This document shows positions 1-8,919 of a stretch of DNA of 64,000 nucleotides, in pieces. The notes beneath the pieces are model-generated. The model was not told the DNA's origin, did no database searches, and saw only the letters and a program-made list of their open reading frames with translations. The translations under genes and the position numbers were made by a program. The DNA is from Phocaeicola coprocola DSM 17136 (lineage in GTDB: Bacteria > Bacteroidota > Bacteroidia > Bacteroidales > Bacteroidaceae). How positions within the stretch are numbered: the stretch's first letter is position 1; each line of letters opens with the position of its first letter. Location: NCBI RefSeq assembly GCF_000154845.1, contig NZ_DS981512.1, forward strand, positions 62,001-126,000, in the 5' to 3' direction.

Positions 1-712
1 TATAATAAAATTCTCTTCCGATGTAAAAGTTATTATTTAAAATAATATAGTGTACTTTACCCTTGTTGAAGGAATAGCATGTAGGACCAAAAAAGCTTTC
101 GAAGCTATGCTGTGAGGTTTCGAAAGAACGTCCGTTATAATCCATATCATGATTTCCTATGGCACGGTATACAGGGATGTTCAATGACTTGATTGCTTCA
201 ATATATGGTGGAAATAGTTGGGCATTATCGCCCGTAATATCTCCACAGTCAATACCGAAGATATCCGTATTACGATATGATGCAAGTTCTTCCTGATAAT
301 CATTTAGAAAAGTATGATATGTTTCTAAATTTTCAGGTCTGATAGCTTGAACATCGGCTTGGGCAAAGAATACATGATTTAAGTCATCATGAGGGTTCTT
401 TTTAAGATGAAAATTATAGTTCTTATCTACAGAACGATCTATTGGCTTATAGAATAATGGAATCGTATTTTCTTTGATTTCTGTCAGGTATCCAGATGGT
501 GTGGATATAAATACAAATCGACTTTCATTATCAATATTGAGGCTATAGTTACCTTGTTTATCTGTTTGTACGCAATTCTTTCCATCGGAAACAACAACAC
601 CAGAAATGCCTTTATTTTCGCAAAATACAGTACCTCTTATCTGATGCAGGTGCTGTGTCATTCCGGTTGTTAATCCAAAAACCGATAATAATATGCATAA
701 AATATGTCTCAT
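1..712 (-). CDS. calcineurin-like phosphoesterase, secreted (3' end beyond window)
   Basis: The protein is cut by the left window edge after about 237 residues. It starts with a hydrophobic signal-like stretch (MRHILCILLSVFGL), followed by a carboxypeptidase-regulatory-like beta domain at about residues 25-80 (IRGTVFCENKGISGVVV) and then a metallophosphatase domain. Visible metal-ligand motifs are DCGDITGD and AIGNHDMDY, the GD and GNHD blocks of calcineurin-like phosphoesterases. Secreted members of this family occur in Bacteroides glycan loci; the substrate cannot be told from sequence. It lies 14 bp downstream of the MFS gene and is probably the last visible gene of the operon that begins at the epimerase. 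Confidence 0.8.
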   Translation of the reverse strand, partial: MRHILCILLSVFGLTTGMTQHLHQIRGTVFCENKGISGVVVSDGKNCVQTDKQGNYSLNIDNESRFVFISTPSGYLTEIKENTIPLFYKPIDRSVDKNYNFHLKKNPHDDLNHVFFAQADVQAIRPENLETYHTFLNDYQEELASYRNTDIFGIDCGDITGDNAQLFPPYIEAIKSLNIPVYRAIGNHDMDYNGRSFETSQHSFESFFGPTCYSFNKGKVHYIILNNNFYIGREFYY

Positions 713-726
713 CAGATATTTTTTTA

Positions 727-2142
727 TTAAGATTTACATTTTTGTCCAGTCCAAAACAGTTCTATTTCTTCAAGTGTCTTTCCAGCAGTTTCCGGCATCA
801 GTTTCCATACGATTAGCATATAGGGAAGACACATGAATGCAAATAAGAAAAATGTTCCGCCAGGAGTAAGTGTTTCTAGCATCCAAGGAGTAAGCTGTCC
901 TATTAAATAAGTTCCGATCCATAAGGATAATCCGGCTACAGACATTGCCAGTCCTCGTATTTTTGTTGGATACATTTCAGAAAGCAAAACGAATATAACA
1001 GCACTGATAGAACCTGCACAGAAAAATATGTATGCTAGGAAGAATAGTAATAAATATGTGTTAGATAAACCAACTTTCTCTCCTGCCAAGAAATAGATTC
1101 CAATGGCGATAAGAGATATAATCATACCTGAGACTCCATAATAAATGAGTTTTTTACGTCCTATTTTATCAATGATTAGCAAAGCCAAAACTCCTGTTAC
1201 CATATTGACTGTGCCGATTAGAATTTGGTAGAATAGGGAATCTCCTCCTGATAATCCTGCATCTTCAAAGATAGAAGGTCCATAATAGAGTACGGCATTT
1301 ACTCCCATAAATTGTCCAAGCATAGCTATACATACTCCGATGATAACTGCTTTTAATATGCCAGGTCGCCACAACATAGACCAGCTGGATTGATGTTCGT
1401 TTGCCAGAATAGCTTTGGTCTGTTCTATTTGTAATTGTGCTTCAGAAGTGGTAAGATAAATATTTTGAAGTACTTTCTGGGCTTGATTTTCTCTTTGTAC
1501 GACAATAAGCCAACGTGGGCTTTCGGGAATAAAGAATATTGTTATCAGAAAGATAATAGCTGGTACTGATTCCATCCCGAGCATACTTCTCCATACTTCT
1601 GATATAAATATTTTATTAATCCATTCTATATTTGATTCGAATCCGCTTTGTGAGAAACTCAATAAATAAAAATTAGCAATGTATGCTCCTAAAAAGCCTA
1701 CGGTTACAGCTACTTGATAAAGTGACACTAGCCTACCTCGATACTGTGCTGCTGCAACTTCGGATATGTATAGAGGGGAAACAATTGAAACTACTCCAAT
1801 AGCAATACCTCCTAAAATACGGGCAGCTATTAAGTGATTGAAATCAGATGAAGCTGCACACCAGATACCTGATATAGAGAATAAAAGAGCAGCGATAATC
1901 ATTACCCATTTTCGTCCTAAACGGTCGCTTAACATTCCTGCAAACATTACACCACATATAGAACCAATTAAAGCACATCCTACATACCAACCTTGTTGTA
2001 ATGCATCGAGTTGGAATTGATCGGTAACCTGACTGATAGTTCCAGAAATGACAGCAGTATCATAACCGAAAAGTAATCCTCCTATGGCTGCAACAAAGGA
2101 AAGAAAAATCATATATCCCAGATTGAATTTAGTTGATTCCAT
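727..2142 (-). CDS. sugar porter family MFS transporter
   Basis: A 471-residue inner-membrane transporter of the XylE/GLUT-type sugar porter family, with about twelve membrane segments. Family signatures are GRLSDRLGRK-like sequence after TM2 (SDRLGRKWVM), PESPRWL before the central loop, and PETAGKTLEEIE at the C-terminus. Length is normal for the family. It probably brings in the monosaccharide released by the locus (a hexosamine or similar), but the substrate is inferred from neighbours only. It follows the DUF4434 gene by 15 bp. Two IS elements upstream in the same operon may reduce its expression by polarity. Confidence 0.88.
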   Translation of the reverse strand: MESTKFNLGYMIFLSFVAAIGGLLFGYDTAVISGTISQVTDQFQLDALQQGWYVGCALIGSICGVMFAGMLSDRLGRKWVMIIAALLFSISGIWCAASSDFNHLIAARILGGIAIGVVSIVSPLYISEVAAAQYRGRLVSLYQVAVTVGFLGAYIANFYLLSFSQSGFESNIEWINKIFISEVWRSMLGMESVPAIIFLITIFFIPESPRWLIVVQRENQAQKVLQNIYLTTSEAQLQIEQTKAILANEHQSSWSMLWRPGILKAVIIGVCIAMLGQFMGVNAVLYYGPSIFEDAGLSGGDSLFYQILIGTVNMVTGVLALLIIDKIGRKKLIYYGVSGMIISLIAIGIYFLAGEKVGLSNTYLLLFFLAYIFFCAGSISAVIFVLLSEMYPTKIRGLAMSVAGLSLWIGTYLIGQLTPWMLETLTPGGTFFLFAFMCLPYMLIVWKLMPETAGKTLEEIELFWTGQKCKS

Positions 2143-2157
2143 TATAATTTCTCCTTA

Positions 2158-3264
2158 TTATTTAATGTCAAAATATTCTTTATACCTGTCGTAAAGATGT
2201 CCTGCTTGCAGATAAGCAGACTGAGGACTCATGAAATGCGAAAATTCAAAAGTAATAGCTTTATCATATCCGGCTCTTTTAGCTGCTTCTAGCTTCATTC
2301 GTAGTTTATCGAACTTGATTGGAAGGAAGCGGATAGGCATATCACGATCAAATGATTCTGCATTTGTCCAGCATTTCATGCCGTATTTATCTGCTAGCTT
2401 TTTGTTGACACTGAAAAAAGCGTCAAGTTCATCGTAGTCGATGTGCCCATCTTGGAAAGCACAAGCATCTACTACATTGTGTATAGCATCGAATATTTCA
2501 TTCCATTCACGTTCGTGTTCTTGTACGGATACAGCATCTTCTTTTGTTAGATTACCTGTTCCCATAACGGCTTTTTTACCGTCAATCCAAGGTGAAATAA
2601 ACGTAGGAAGTCCTCCTGATACATCTTTACATTGTTTCCCCAATGCTTGAAAGGCACCAATAGCTCCTTTAGTTTTTCGACTGATTTCTCCGCTTATATA
2701 CCATCCTCCAAAACTTTTATATTTGGTACCGTATTGTTCCCATACTTCATCGATAACATACTTATTATCTTCTATTTCCCATGTAAGGTCACCTGTATCC
2801 CAGTATTTTCCCGAATCATATAGCCCGAAGTAGAATTTCATTTTATATTTTTCAGCTAATTGCAAAAATAAATCTACTAGGTCCATTGATGGCATGTAAC
2901 ATCCTTTATTTAATAGATATTTTGATGGATAAGTAATAAATTTACGATAACCAGAACGGATAAGGATTACAGTATCGATTCCAATGTTTTTCATATATTG
3001 AAAATCACGATCCCATTCTTTTACTCCCCAATTCTGATGTGGTATGTCATGTGATATTTCATCCAAAAAAGTCCCAGTGATGCGTAAGCCATTGTTTTTG
3101 GGAATAATTAACGGATTGTTATCATTTTCTTTTTTCATATTGCTTTCATTGGCCAATGAGGCAATAGCGGGCATTTCATTTTCTGAGTGCAGGAAGGAGG
3201 GAGCTGCAAAAGCTGCGGCACCTGTCAGTAATGTCTTTTTTATAAAATCTCTACGGTTCGTCAT
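2158..3264 (-). CDS. DUF4434 (putative glycoside hydrolase-like) protein with Tat signal
   Basis: A 368-residue protein starting with a twin-arginine-type leader (TNRRDFIKKTLLTGAAAFAAP), so probably exported folded. The rest matches the DUF4434 type by eye: a TIM-barrel-like protein whose N-terminal block contains FLDEISHDIPHQNWG, followed by YMKNIGIDTVILIRSGY. Acidic residues in WYISGEISR and AITFEFSHFMSP are candidate catalytic positions. The family is common in Bacteroides glycan loci and is suspected to be glycosidases, but no activity can be assigned. It sits 27 bp downstream of the disrupted DUF5009 gene and 15 bp upstream of the MFS gene. Confidence 0.72.
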   Translation of the reverse strand: MTNRRDFIKKTLLTGAAAFAAPSFLHSENEMPAIASLANESNMKKENDNNPLIIPKNNGLRITGTFLDEISHDIPHQNWGVKEWDRDFQYMKNIGIDTVILIRSGYRKFITYPSKYLLNKGCYMPSMDLVDLFLQLAEKYKMKFYFGLYDSGKYWDTGDLTWEIEDNKYVIDEVWEQYGTKYKSFGGWYISGEISRKTKGAIGAFQALGKQCKDVSGGLPTFISPWIDGKKAVMGTGNLTKEDAVSVQEHEREWNEIFDAIHNVVDACAFQDGHIDYDELDAFFSVNKKLADKYGMKCWTNAESFDRDMPIRFLPIKFDKLRMKLEAAKRAGYDKAITFEFSHFMSPQSAYLQAGHLYDRYKEYFDIK

Positions 3265-3541
3265 ATTGCTTAAATTTTAATTTTTTCTGTTTTATATTTT
3301 GATATAAATATTCTTTCTGTATAATGTGTATCCTATTATTCCGATAACAACAGCTATAGATAATGCCATGAGTAGCGATGAAAAACAATTATCTCCAAAG
3401 TAATGAGCTAATACATGCTGATAATACCATGTATGAAGTGTGTTTCCTCCAATTGAAATATGTATCAGAGCGATGAATAATAGTTCGCCTGCTGTATAGC
3501 AGAATAATGGATTGACGCCATATACAGTAAAAAGTTTGAAT

Positions 3542-4866
3542 CATTACTGTCCCGTAAAAGTGGATAAATAGTTCTTTGAAATAACTGAAATATAGCTTAT
3601 TATACTCTATTTGTAAAGCGCGACGATTTGAAATTGTACCTTTGAAACCAAATCAAATGGCTTCAAATGAATCAAGACAAATATGTTTTCGCTCAATTGG
3701 TAGAGTTTTTGAACAACAATAAATTCAGAAGAATCGTGGACAAATACGATGGAAATCGTTACGTCAAACATTTCACTTGCTGGAACCAGCTTCTTGCTAT
3801 GATGTTCGGACAGCTAAGCAATCGTGAGAGCCTACGCGACCTGATTGTTGCATTGGAAGCACATCAAGCCAAGTGTTATCATTTGGGATTGGGTCGTGAA
3901 CCCTTGGCCAAAACCACACTTGCATCAGCTAACCAAAATAGGGATTACAGAATCTTTGAAGATTTTGCATTCTTCATGATGAAAGAAGCCAGTGATAAAC
4001 GAGCTACTCATATTCTGGATATCGAAGGAAAGAAGTACGCTTTTGATTCAACCACCATTCCGTTATGTTTGGCAACATTTCCTTGGGCTAAATTTCGAAG
4101 TAAAAAAGGTGGAGTCAAGGCACATGTCCTTTATGACATTGAGGCTCAGGTTCCGGCTTTTTTTACAGTAACCACAGCTTCAAAACATGACTCAACAGCA
4201 ATGTCTGCAATTCATTATGAACCAAATGCATACTATATTTTTGATAGAGCGTATGATTCGTTTAAGGAACTATATCGGATTCATCTTACTGGCTCTTTCT
4301 TTGTCGTAAGAGCCAAGTCGAATCTTAAATTTAAGTTCTGCAAATGGAAACGCAGACTACCAAAGAATATACTATCTGATGCTGAAGTGAAATTATCAGG
4401 ATATACCTCTGAAAAGAAGTATCCGGAATCATTCAGGATTATCAGGTTCTATGATGAAGAAGATGATCGTGAATTTACCTTCCTGACAAATGCCAAACAT
4501 ATATCTGCACTTGATGTAGCTAATCTCTATAAAAAGAGATGGCTTGTAGAACTGTTCTTCAAATGGTTGAAGCAGCACCTTAAAATCAAAAGGTTCTGGG
4601 GCACCACAGAAAACGCAGTCCGTATTCAGATAAGTGTGGCTATTATCACTTATTGTTTGGTAGCTATTATCCAACATGATTTGCACTTAAGCCGTTCGAC
4701 CTATGAGGTCCTACAGATTTTGAGCATTTCATTAACGGATAAAACACCTTTACAAGAGTTGTTCAATAAGACTAATTTCAATGATGTCAAAGAGCAATTA
4801 AATCCCCTTTTCCCGGGGTTGTTTGATTAATATTTAATTCGTCCCGATTTTAACGGGACACTAATG
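3542..4866 (+). mobile_element. IS4-family insertion sequence (1325 bp)
   Basis: The ends are inverted repeats: CATTACTGTCCCGTAAAA at the left and, read inward from the right, CATTAGTGTCCCGTTAAAA. A 9-bp direct repeat AGTTTGAAT flanks the element at 3533-3541 and 4867-4875; it could be counted as 10 bp because of a shared C. The single intact transposase ORF and the 9-10 bp duplication fit IS4-family elements. It is inserted in antisense orientation in the DUF5009 gene. The intact ends and ORF suggest a recent and possibly still mobile insertion. Confidence 0.92.
3667..4830 (+). CDS. IS4-family DDE transposase with DUF4372-type N-terminus
   Basis: A 387-residue intact transposase. The N-terminal block (KYVFAQLVEFLNNNKFRRIV, then FTCWNQLLAMMFGQLSNRESLRDL-like sequence) is the DUF4372 domain typical of one IS4 subgroup. 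The catalytic core shows a first Asp in YAFDSTTIPL, a second in YIFDRAYDS and a Glu in KKRWLVELFFKWLK. The last fits the Y-2-R-3-E-6-K signature of IS4 transposases. The ORF fills most of the element between the terminal inverted repeats. No frameshift or stop is seen, so it may be active. Confidence 0.93.
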   Translation: MNQDKYVFAQLVEFLNNNKFRRIVDKYDGNRYVKHFTCWNQLLAMMFGQLSNRESLRDLIVALEAHQAKCYHLGLGREPLAKTTLASANQNRDYRIFEDFAFFMMKEASDKRATHILDIEGKKYAFDSTTIPLCLATFPWAKFRSKKGGVKAHVLYDIEAQVPAFFTVTTASKHDSTAMSAIHYEPNAYYIFDRAYDSFKELYRIHLTGSFFVVRAKSNLKFKFCKWKRRLPKNILSDAEVKLSGYTSEKKYPESFRIIRFYDEEDDREFTFLTNAKHISALDVANLYKKRWLVELFFKWLKQHLKIKRFWGTTENAVRIQISVAIITYCLVAIIQHDLHLSRSTYEVLQILSISLTDKTPLQELFNKTNFNDVKEQLNPLFPGLFD

Positions 4867-5483
4867 AGTTTGAATCCTTTTTGATATTTTCGGATATCAA
4901 TTATCCAAATAAGTAAAGATAATAGTAGAATGCCGGCACCACAAGTCATAAATACATAAGTGGGCGACCAAATTTTCTTGTTTATCGGACAGCCATAGCT
5001 GAATAGATATCCGGCGAACAAGAGTACAGTACCTATCAGAAAAAGTTTCTCTAATTTACTGTGTATATTTTCTTTTTCAATGCAAATTTTGCCAATACAG
5101 TATCCGATGAGTGTATGTGATATGGATGGTATCGTGCTTAATATTCCTTCAGGGTCAATACCATGATCGTTGTAAAGATGTGAAGCTCCTAAAATATATT
5201 GGTCAATAACAGCGATTATATTTTGTGGTCCATAGACAAATCCATTGCCAGTCACTAATATAATTTGATATATGAGGAGTAATACAGTGATTAAAGCAGG
5301 AATATATTTTTCGTGAATATTTGTACATATGATAACTGTAAAAAAGTAACAAAGAGCTAGGCGCTGCAATACTCCTGGTATTCTTAATTCTTGAAAGCTG
5401 CACATACCCTTAGCACACCAGTTGATGAATAATCCGACGAGAAATAATAAGATGGTACGTTTAATTACTTTCTTTATTAATGG

Positions 5484-6952
5484 CAATACTTCGGTAAATT
5501 TTTACCGAAAAATTAAAAGTTAAACAATAAAACCGGCAAAAGTCGGTTCGGAAACACTAAAGAGGTCATTGAAATGTTGTCTAAAACGAATGGTTAAGCA
5601 TGAAGAAATGTGCTGAAAAAAATGTGCTAACCTGCTGATAATAAAGGTGAAAAAGTATTGCATAATTCGCTGGTTTTTTAGTAAATTAGAAGTCTCTCAA
5701 CTCTTCTGATTATGACTAAAGAAACACTCCTTATGCAATACCAATCCGAGTGCCTGTCGGCTCTCAAATCAGTAGCGAATATACAAAAACCTTTTGAAAA
5801 AACGTTCATGGACACCATGAAATTATTCATGGCCATCCCGGATCGTATAAACTTCCTCCAATTGGGCAGATATGGCTGTTTCTCAGAACAGACTTATCGT
5901 AACCTTTTTGAGCATGAAACTTTCGACTGGTTTGCGTTCAACGGATCTATCATCAGCAAGCATCTCACAGGCAAAAGAAAAGCCATTGCCATCGACCCTT
6001 CCATATTCCCAAATCAGGCAAGAAGACACCTTGGATAGGTTACTTCTGGTCCGGTTGTGCAGGAGAGTACAAGCGTGGACTGGAAATCATGGGCATCGGT
6101 GTCATTGACATCGACAACCATGAATGCATGACTTTAGGTTCCATTCAGACGCCGGATTGTAAGACCTTGGATAATATGGACAAGAACCTTGTTGACTGGT
6201 ACAGCTGCTATCTTATCAGCAGAAAAGACAAGCTGCAAAGCATATCCAAAACGGTGGTTGCAGACGCATTCTTTTCCAAGGAAACTTTCGTAACGCCTAT
6301 GTGTGAGAACAGTTTCCATGTTATCAGCCGCTTTAGGAATGATGTTGTCCTGTACTATCCGACATTGGAAAAGAAAACAGGAAAACGTGGTCATCCCAAG
6401 TGGTTTGACGGCAGGATTGACTTTGCCAATCTGGATTTGACCCGGTGCAAGGAATACGAGGTGAACAAAGGAAAGCTATACGGATTGAGGGTTTATGCTA
6501 AAGCTTTCAAAAGGTATGTTTCCTTAGCCGTCTGGTATCCGATGGACGGAAGAACAGACAAGTGGCAACTTTATTTCTCTACAGACGATTCCATGGATGG
6601 ACGCGAGGTGCTGGATTATTACAGAACCAGGTTCCAGTTGGAATTTTGCTTTAGAGATGGCAAGCAGCATGCAGGAATCACCAACTGCCAGTCAACCGAC
6701 TTCAGGAAGTTGGATTTTCACTTCAATGCATCGCTCGCAGCTGTCAACTTGGCCAAAGCGGCATGTAAGAGGCTCGGAATAGCCTATTCCATATCCTCTT
6801 GCAAGTCATTCATACACAATGCTTATATGCTTGAACGATTTATTTGCGTGTTCGGGATTAACCCAGACATGCAAGTTATTGACAAACTTTTCAAAGAACT
6901 CATTTTATTTACTGCCAGAGCCGCTTAGGCTTGGCGAATTTTTAACGAACTA
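5484..6952 (+). mobile_element. second IS4-type insertion sequence (about 1.47 kb), different from the first
   Basis: It lies between two copies of TTATTAATGG (5474-5483 and 6953-6962), a 10-bp target duplication. The inner ends are related inverted repeats: TACTTCGGTAAATTTTTAC at the left from 5487, and TAGTTCGTTAAAAATTCGCC read inward from the right end at 6952. If the element begins at the IR, the duplication extends to 13 bp with one mismatch. The ends and transposase are unrelated to the element at 3542-4866, so the two insertions were independent. The transposase has a one-base deletion. Confidence 0.88.
5712..6928 (+). pseudogene. IS4-type transposase broken by a 1-base deletion
   Basis: Two ORFs, 5712-6038 and an in-frame continuation containing 6089-6928, form one transposase. 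Reading through GAC CCT TCC and then ATT CCC AAA TCA gives ...AIAIDPS|IPKSGKKTPWIG..., which loses frame by exactly one base between 6002 and 6003; TCCTATATTCCC would give DPSYIPKSG. The C-terminal half keeps the Y-2-R-3-E-6-K signature in YRTRFQLEFCFRDGK, placing it in the IS4 clan. No slippery heptamer or programmed-frameshift signal is evident at the break. I read it as an inactivating mutation, or possibly a sequencing error. Confidence 0.82.
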
Positions 6953-7215
6953 TTATTAATGGTAAACTAAATGAAAAATTAAATTTTTTGAGTGATATAT
7001 AAGTTGAGATACCCATTATGAACATGAAAAAAGGAAACACCAAATCTGTCGGTGTTAGTCCGTTCCATACAGCATGCGTCAATGGCGTGTAGACATGTTT
7101 CCATGAGCCAGGATTGTTGACGATAATCATACCTGCAATTGTAATTCCTCTTAAAACATCCAAGGAGATAAGGCGCTGTGCTTTTTCCATAATGATAAGG
7201 TTTTATATCAGTTTG

Positions 7216-7254
7216 AAGATACAGATTATCAACATCTTTGATAATCTGTATCTT
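7216..7254. promoter_or_regulatory. 17-bp perfect hairpin between susD and DUF5009 gene
   Basis: AAGATACAGATTATCAA (7216-7232) is the exact reverse complement of TTGATAATCTGTATCTT (7238-7254), with a 5-nt loop. On the minus-strand transcript it follows the susD stop at once but is not followed by a U-run. A simple intrinsic terminator is therefore unlikely. Stable hairpins after susD commonly protect the susCD message or damp downstream genes; that role is inferred here. Confidence 0.75.
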
Positions 7255-7268
7255 TATAAGGCACTTAT

Positions 7269-8909
7269 TTATTGCTGAACTTCTTGCTGACGATTTGTAT
7301 CCCACCAAACGTGTACAGTAGAGCCGTCTCCTTGATTTTGATTAAGGGAGGAGCTTGTTGCATTTTCACTGTTCTCACGTCGTTCATCGTCGGTATATCT
7401 TAATTTTCTGATGAATTCATGATTGGCAGGATTAATGTTAGCATCTTCACTATGCAGAACAGGTGAAAGTTTCGGATATCCTGTTCTACGGCATTCTGCC
7501 CATGCCTCTATGCCATTAGGATAAAGGGCTAGCCATTTTTGTGTTCCGATTTTTTCTAATTTCTGTTCTTTTGTATCGTTGTCGTTCCATGCAACTTTAC
7601 CTGTTGTCATATAAGTTTCGTCGTTGGTTGATGGAGACAGTGAAGCGTCACTTAAGAATGAACGCTCATCTGCTAAAGAAGCTTTAATGCCTTCTTTGTA
7701 ATTTTCTCCAGCATCTCCAGCGCCGTTCCAACCAAGTAGAGCTGCTTCAGCCTTTAACAAACAAACTTCACCGTAAGTCATGATTTTTAGAGGAAGAGTA
7801 ACTGTTATATTTAATACATCTTCCGAAGGAGTTGTTTGAGAATTCCAGTCGGGATATGCTTGTAATCCAAGGCAAACAGAATGTCTTCTTACTCCGTTTT
7901 CCGGCAATCCGATTTCTGTTGCATTCATTCCGTTTGACATGCCGGCAAATTGTTCTCCAGTATAAGTATTGTCTCCATTTCTTAAAGCTGCAACGTAATC
8001 TTGTGTTTGTCCAAACCAGAGAGGCATACGTGGATCAGTGACTGTACTTTCATTTTTTAAAATATTTTCCATAGTTTTACTCATACAGAATCCGTTCCAT
8101 AAGCTCATCATGTATAAAGGATGTCCCCATCCCCAATCTCCGGTAGCAGAGGCTGTCATATAGGCATTGTCATCATTGCTGGTCATTACTCCGCTTGCCA
8201 AGGCTGCTTCACCTTCTGATTTTGCACGTGCCGGATCGATATATGAAATTCTCAGTGCATAGCGTAATCTTAATGAATTACCAAAACGGATCCATTTTTG
8301 AATATCGCCTCCAAAGACTAGATCATTGTCTGAAGTACAGGTTGTTTGTCCTTCTCTGTTTTCTTTTAATATGTTTACAGCCTCTGTTAATTCTTTAAAA
8401 ATATCTTGATAGATAGATTCCTGAGAGTCATATTTGTTTTTTGTCTCTCCTAATCCAGCTTCTGAGTACGGAATATCTCCAAATGTATCTGTCATGCCAG
8501 CTGTGTTATAGGCTTGTGTTATACGAATCATCTGGCATATATTTGTTTCTTCTGGATTATTCTCAGCTGTTTGCTTTGCTACTTTCATGTGTTTTAGAGT
8601 TTTGTAATATGGTTGCCAAAACCCTTCATTGGACCATGAATCGTTGTAACCGTATCGGTCGGATGCAAAGCCGGCGTCTGCATTTGCAAAATATTGACAA
8701 TACATTTGTGCATATAAGTTGTCTGCTCTTTGGTAGGGTGTACAATCAAGGTGAGCACCTACTTCCTGTACATAAGGCAAGATATATTTTAAACTTGCTT
8801 CTGTAACAGCTCCGGGATTGGTATTCATGGATTCGAACTTATCAGTACAGCTGCTGAATAGTTCCATACCAACCAAAAATATACTGGATAAAATCAAAGA
8901 TTGTTTCAT
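7269..8909 (-). CDS. susD-like: SusD/RagB-family outer-membrane lipoprotein (SusD-like_2 type)
   Basis: About 546 residues from the start chosen at 8909 (MKQSLILSSIFLVGMELFSSC); this leaves 10 bp after the susC stop and begins right at the lipoprotein signal. The in-frame Met at 8933 would overlap susC and precede the signal with basic residues. The lipobox LFSSC is followed by a SusD-like_2 type sequence (NTNPGAVTEASLKYILP, then NLYAQMYCQYFANAD). SusD proteins cap their SusC partner at the cell surface and bind the glycan or oligosaccharide. It is directly downstream of, and presumably co-translated with, susC. Confidence 0.93.
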   Translation of the reverse strand: MKQSLILSSIFLVGMELFSSCTDKFESMNTNPGAVTEASLKYILPYVQEVGAHLDCTPYQRADNLYAQMYCQYFANADAGFASDRYGYNDSWSNEGFWQPYYKTLKHMKVAKQTAENNPEETNICQMIRITQAYNTAGMTDTFGDIPYSEAGLGETKNKYDSQESIYQDIFKELTEAVNILKENREGQTTCTSDNDLVFGGDIQKWIRFGNSLRLRYALRISYIDPARAKSEGEAALASGVMTSNDDNAYMTASATGDWGWGHPLYMMSLWNGFCMSKTMENILKNESTVTDPRMPLWFGQTQDYVAALRNGDNTYTGEQFAGMSNGMNATEIGLPENGVRRHSVCLGLQAYPDWNSQTTPSEDVLNITVTLPLKIMTYGEVCLLKAEAALLGWNGAGDAGENYKEGIKASLADERSFLSDASLSPSTNDETYMTTGKVAWNDNDTKEQKLEKIGTQKWLALYPNGIEAWAECRRTGYPKLSPVLHSEDANINPANHEFIRKLRYTDDERRENSENATSSSLNQNQGDGSTVHVWWDTNRQQEVQQ

Positions 8910-8919
8910 AGCTCTAAAT

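Larger units (their letters stand above)
3292..7190 (-). pseudogene. DUF5009 / NagX-like membrane acyltransferase, interrupted by two IS elements
   Basis: Three exactly joinable pieces of one gene are separated by two insertion sequences: N-terminal 6953-7190 (begins [15 protein letters not shown]), middle 4867-5483 and C-terminal 3292-3541 (ends NIYIKI). Removing each IS plus one target copy restores the frame: ...NFSFSLPLI joins KKVIKRTILL, and RKYQKGFKL joins FTVYGVNPLF. The rebuilt protein has the DUF5009 layout ([47 protein letters not shown]) and about ten membrane segments, like heparan-alpha-glucosaminide N-acetyltransferase-type proteins. The residual ORFs are membrane fragments unlikely to function. 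It lies in the operon between susD and the DUF4434 gene. Confidence 0.9.
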
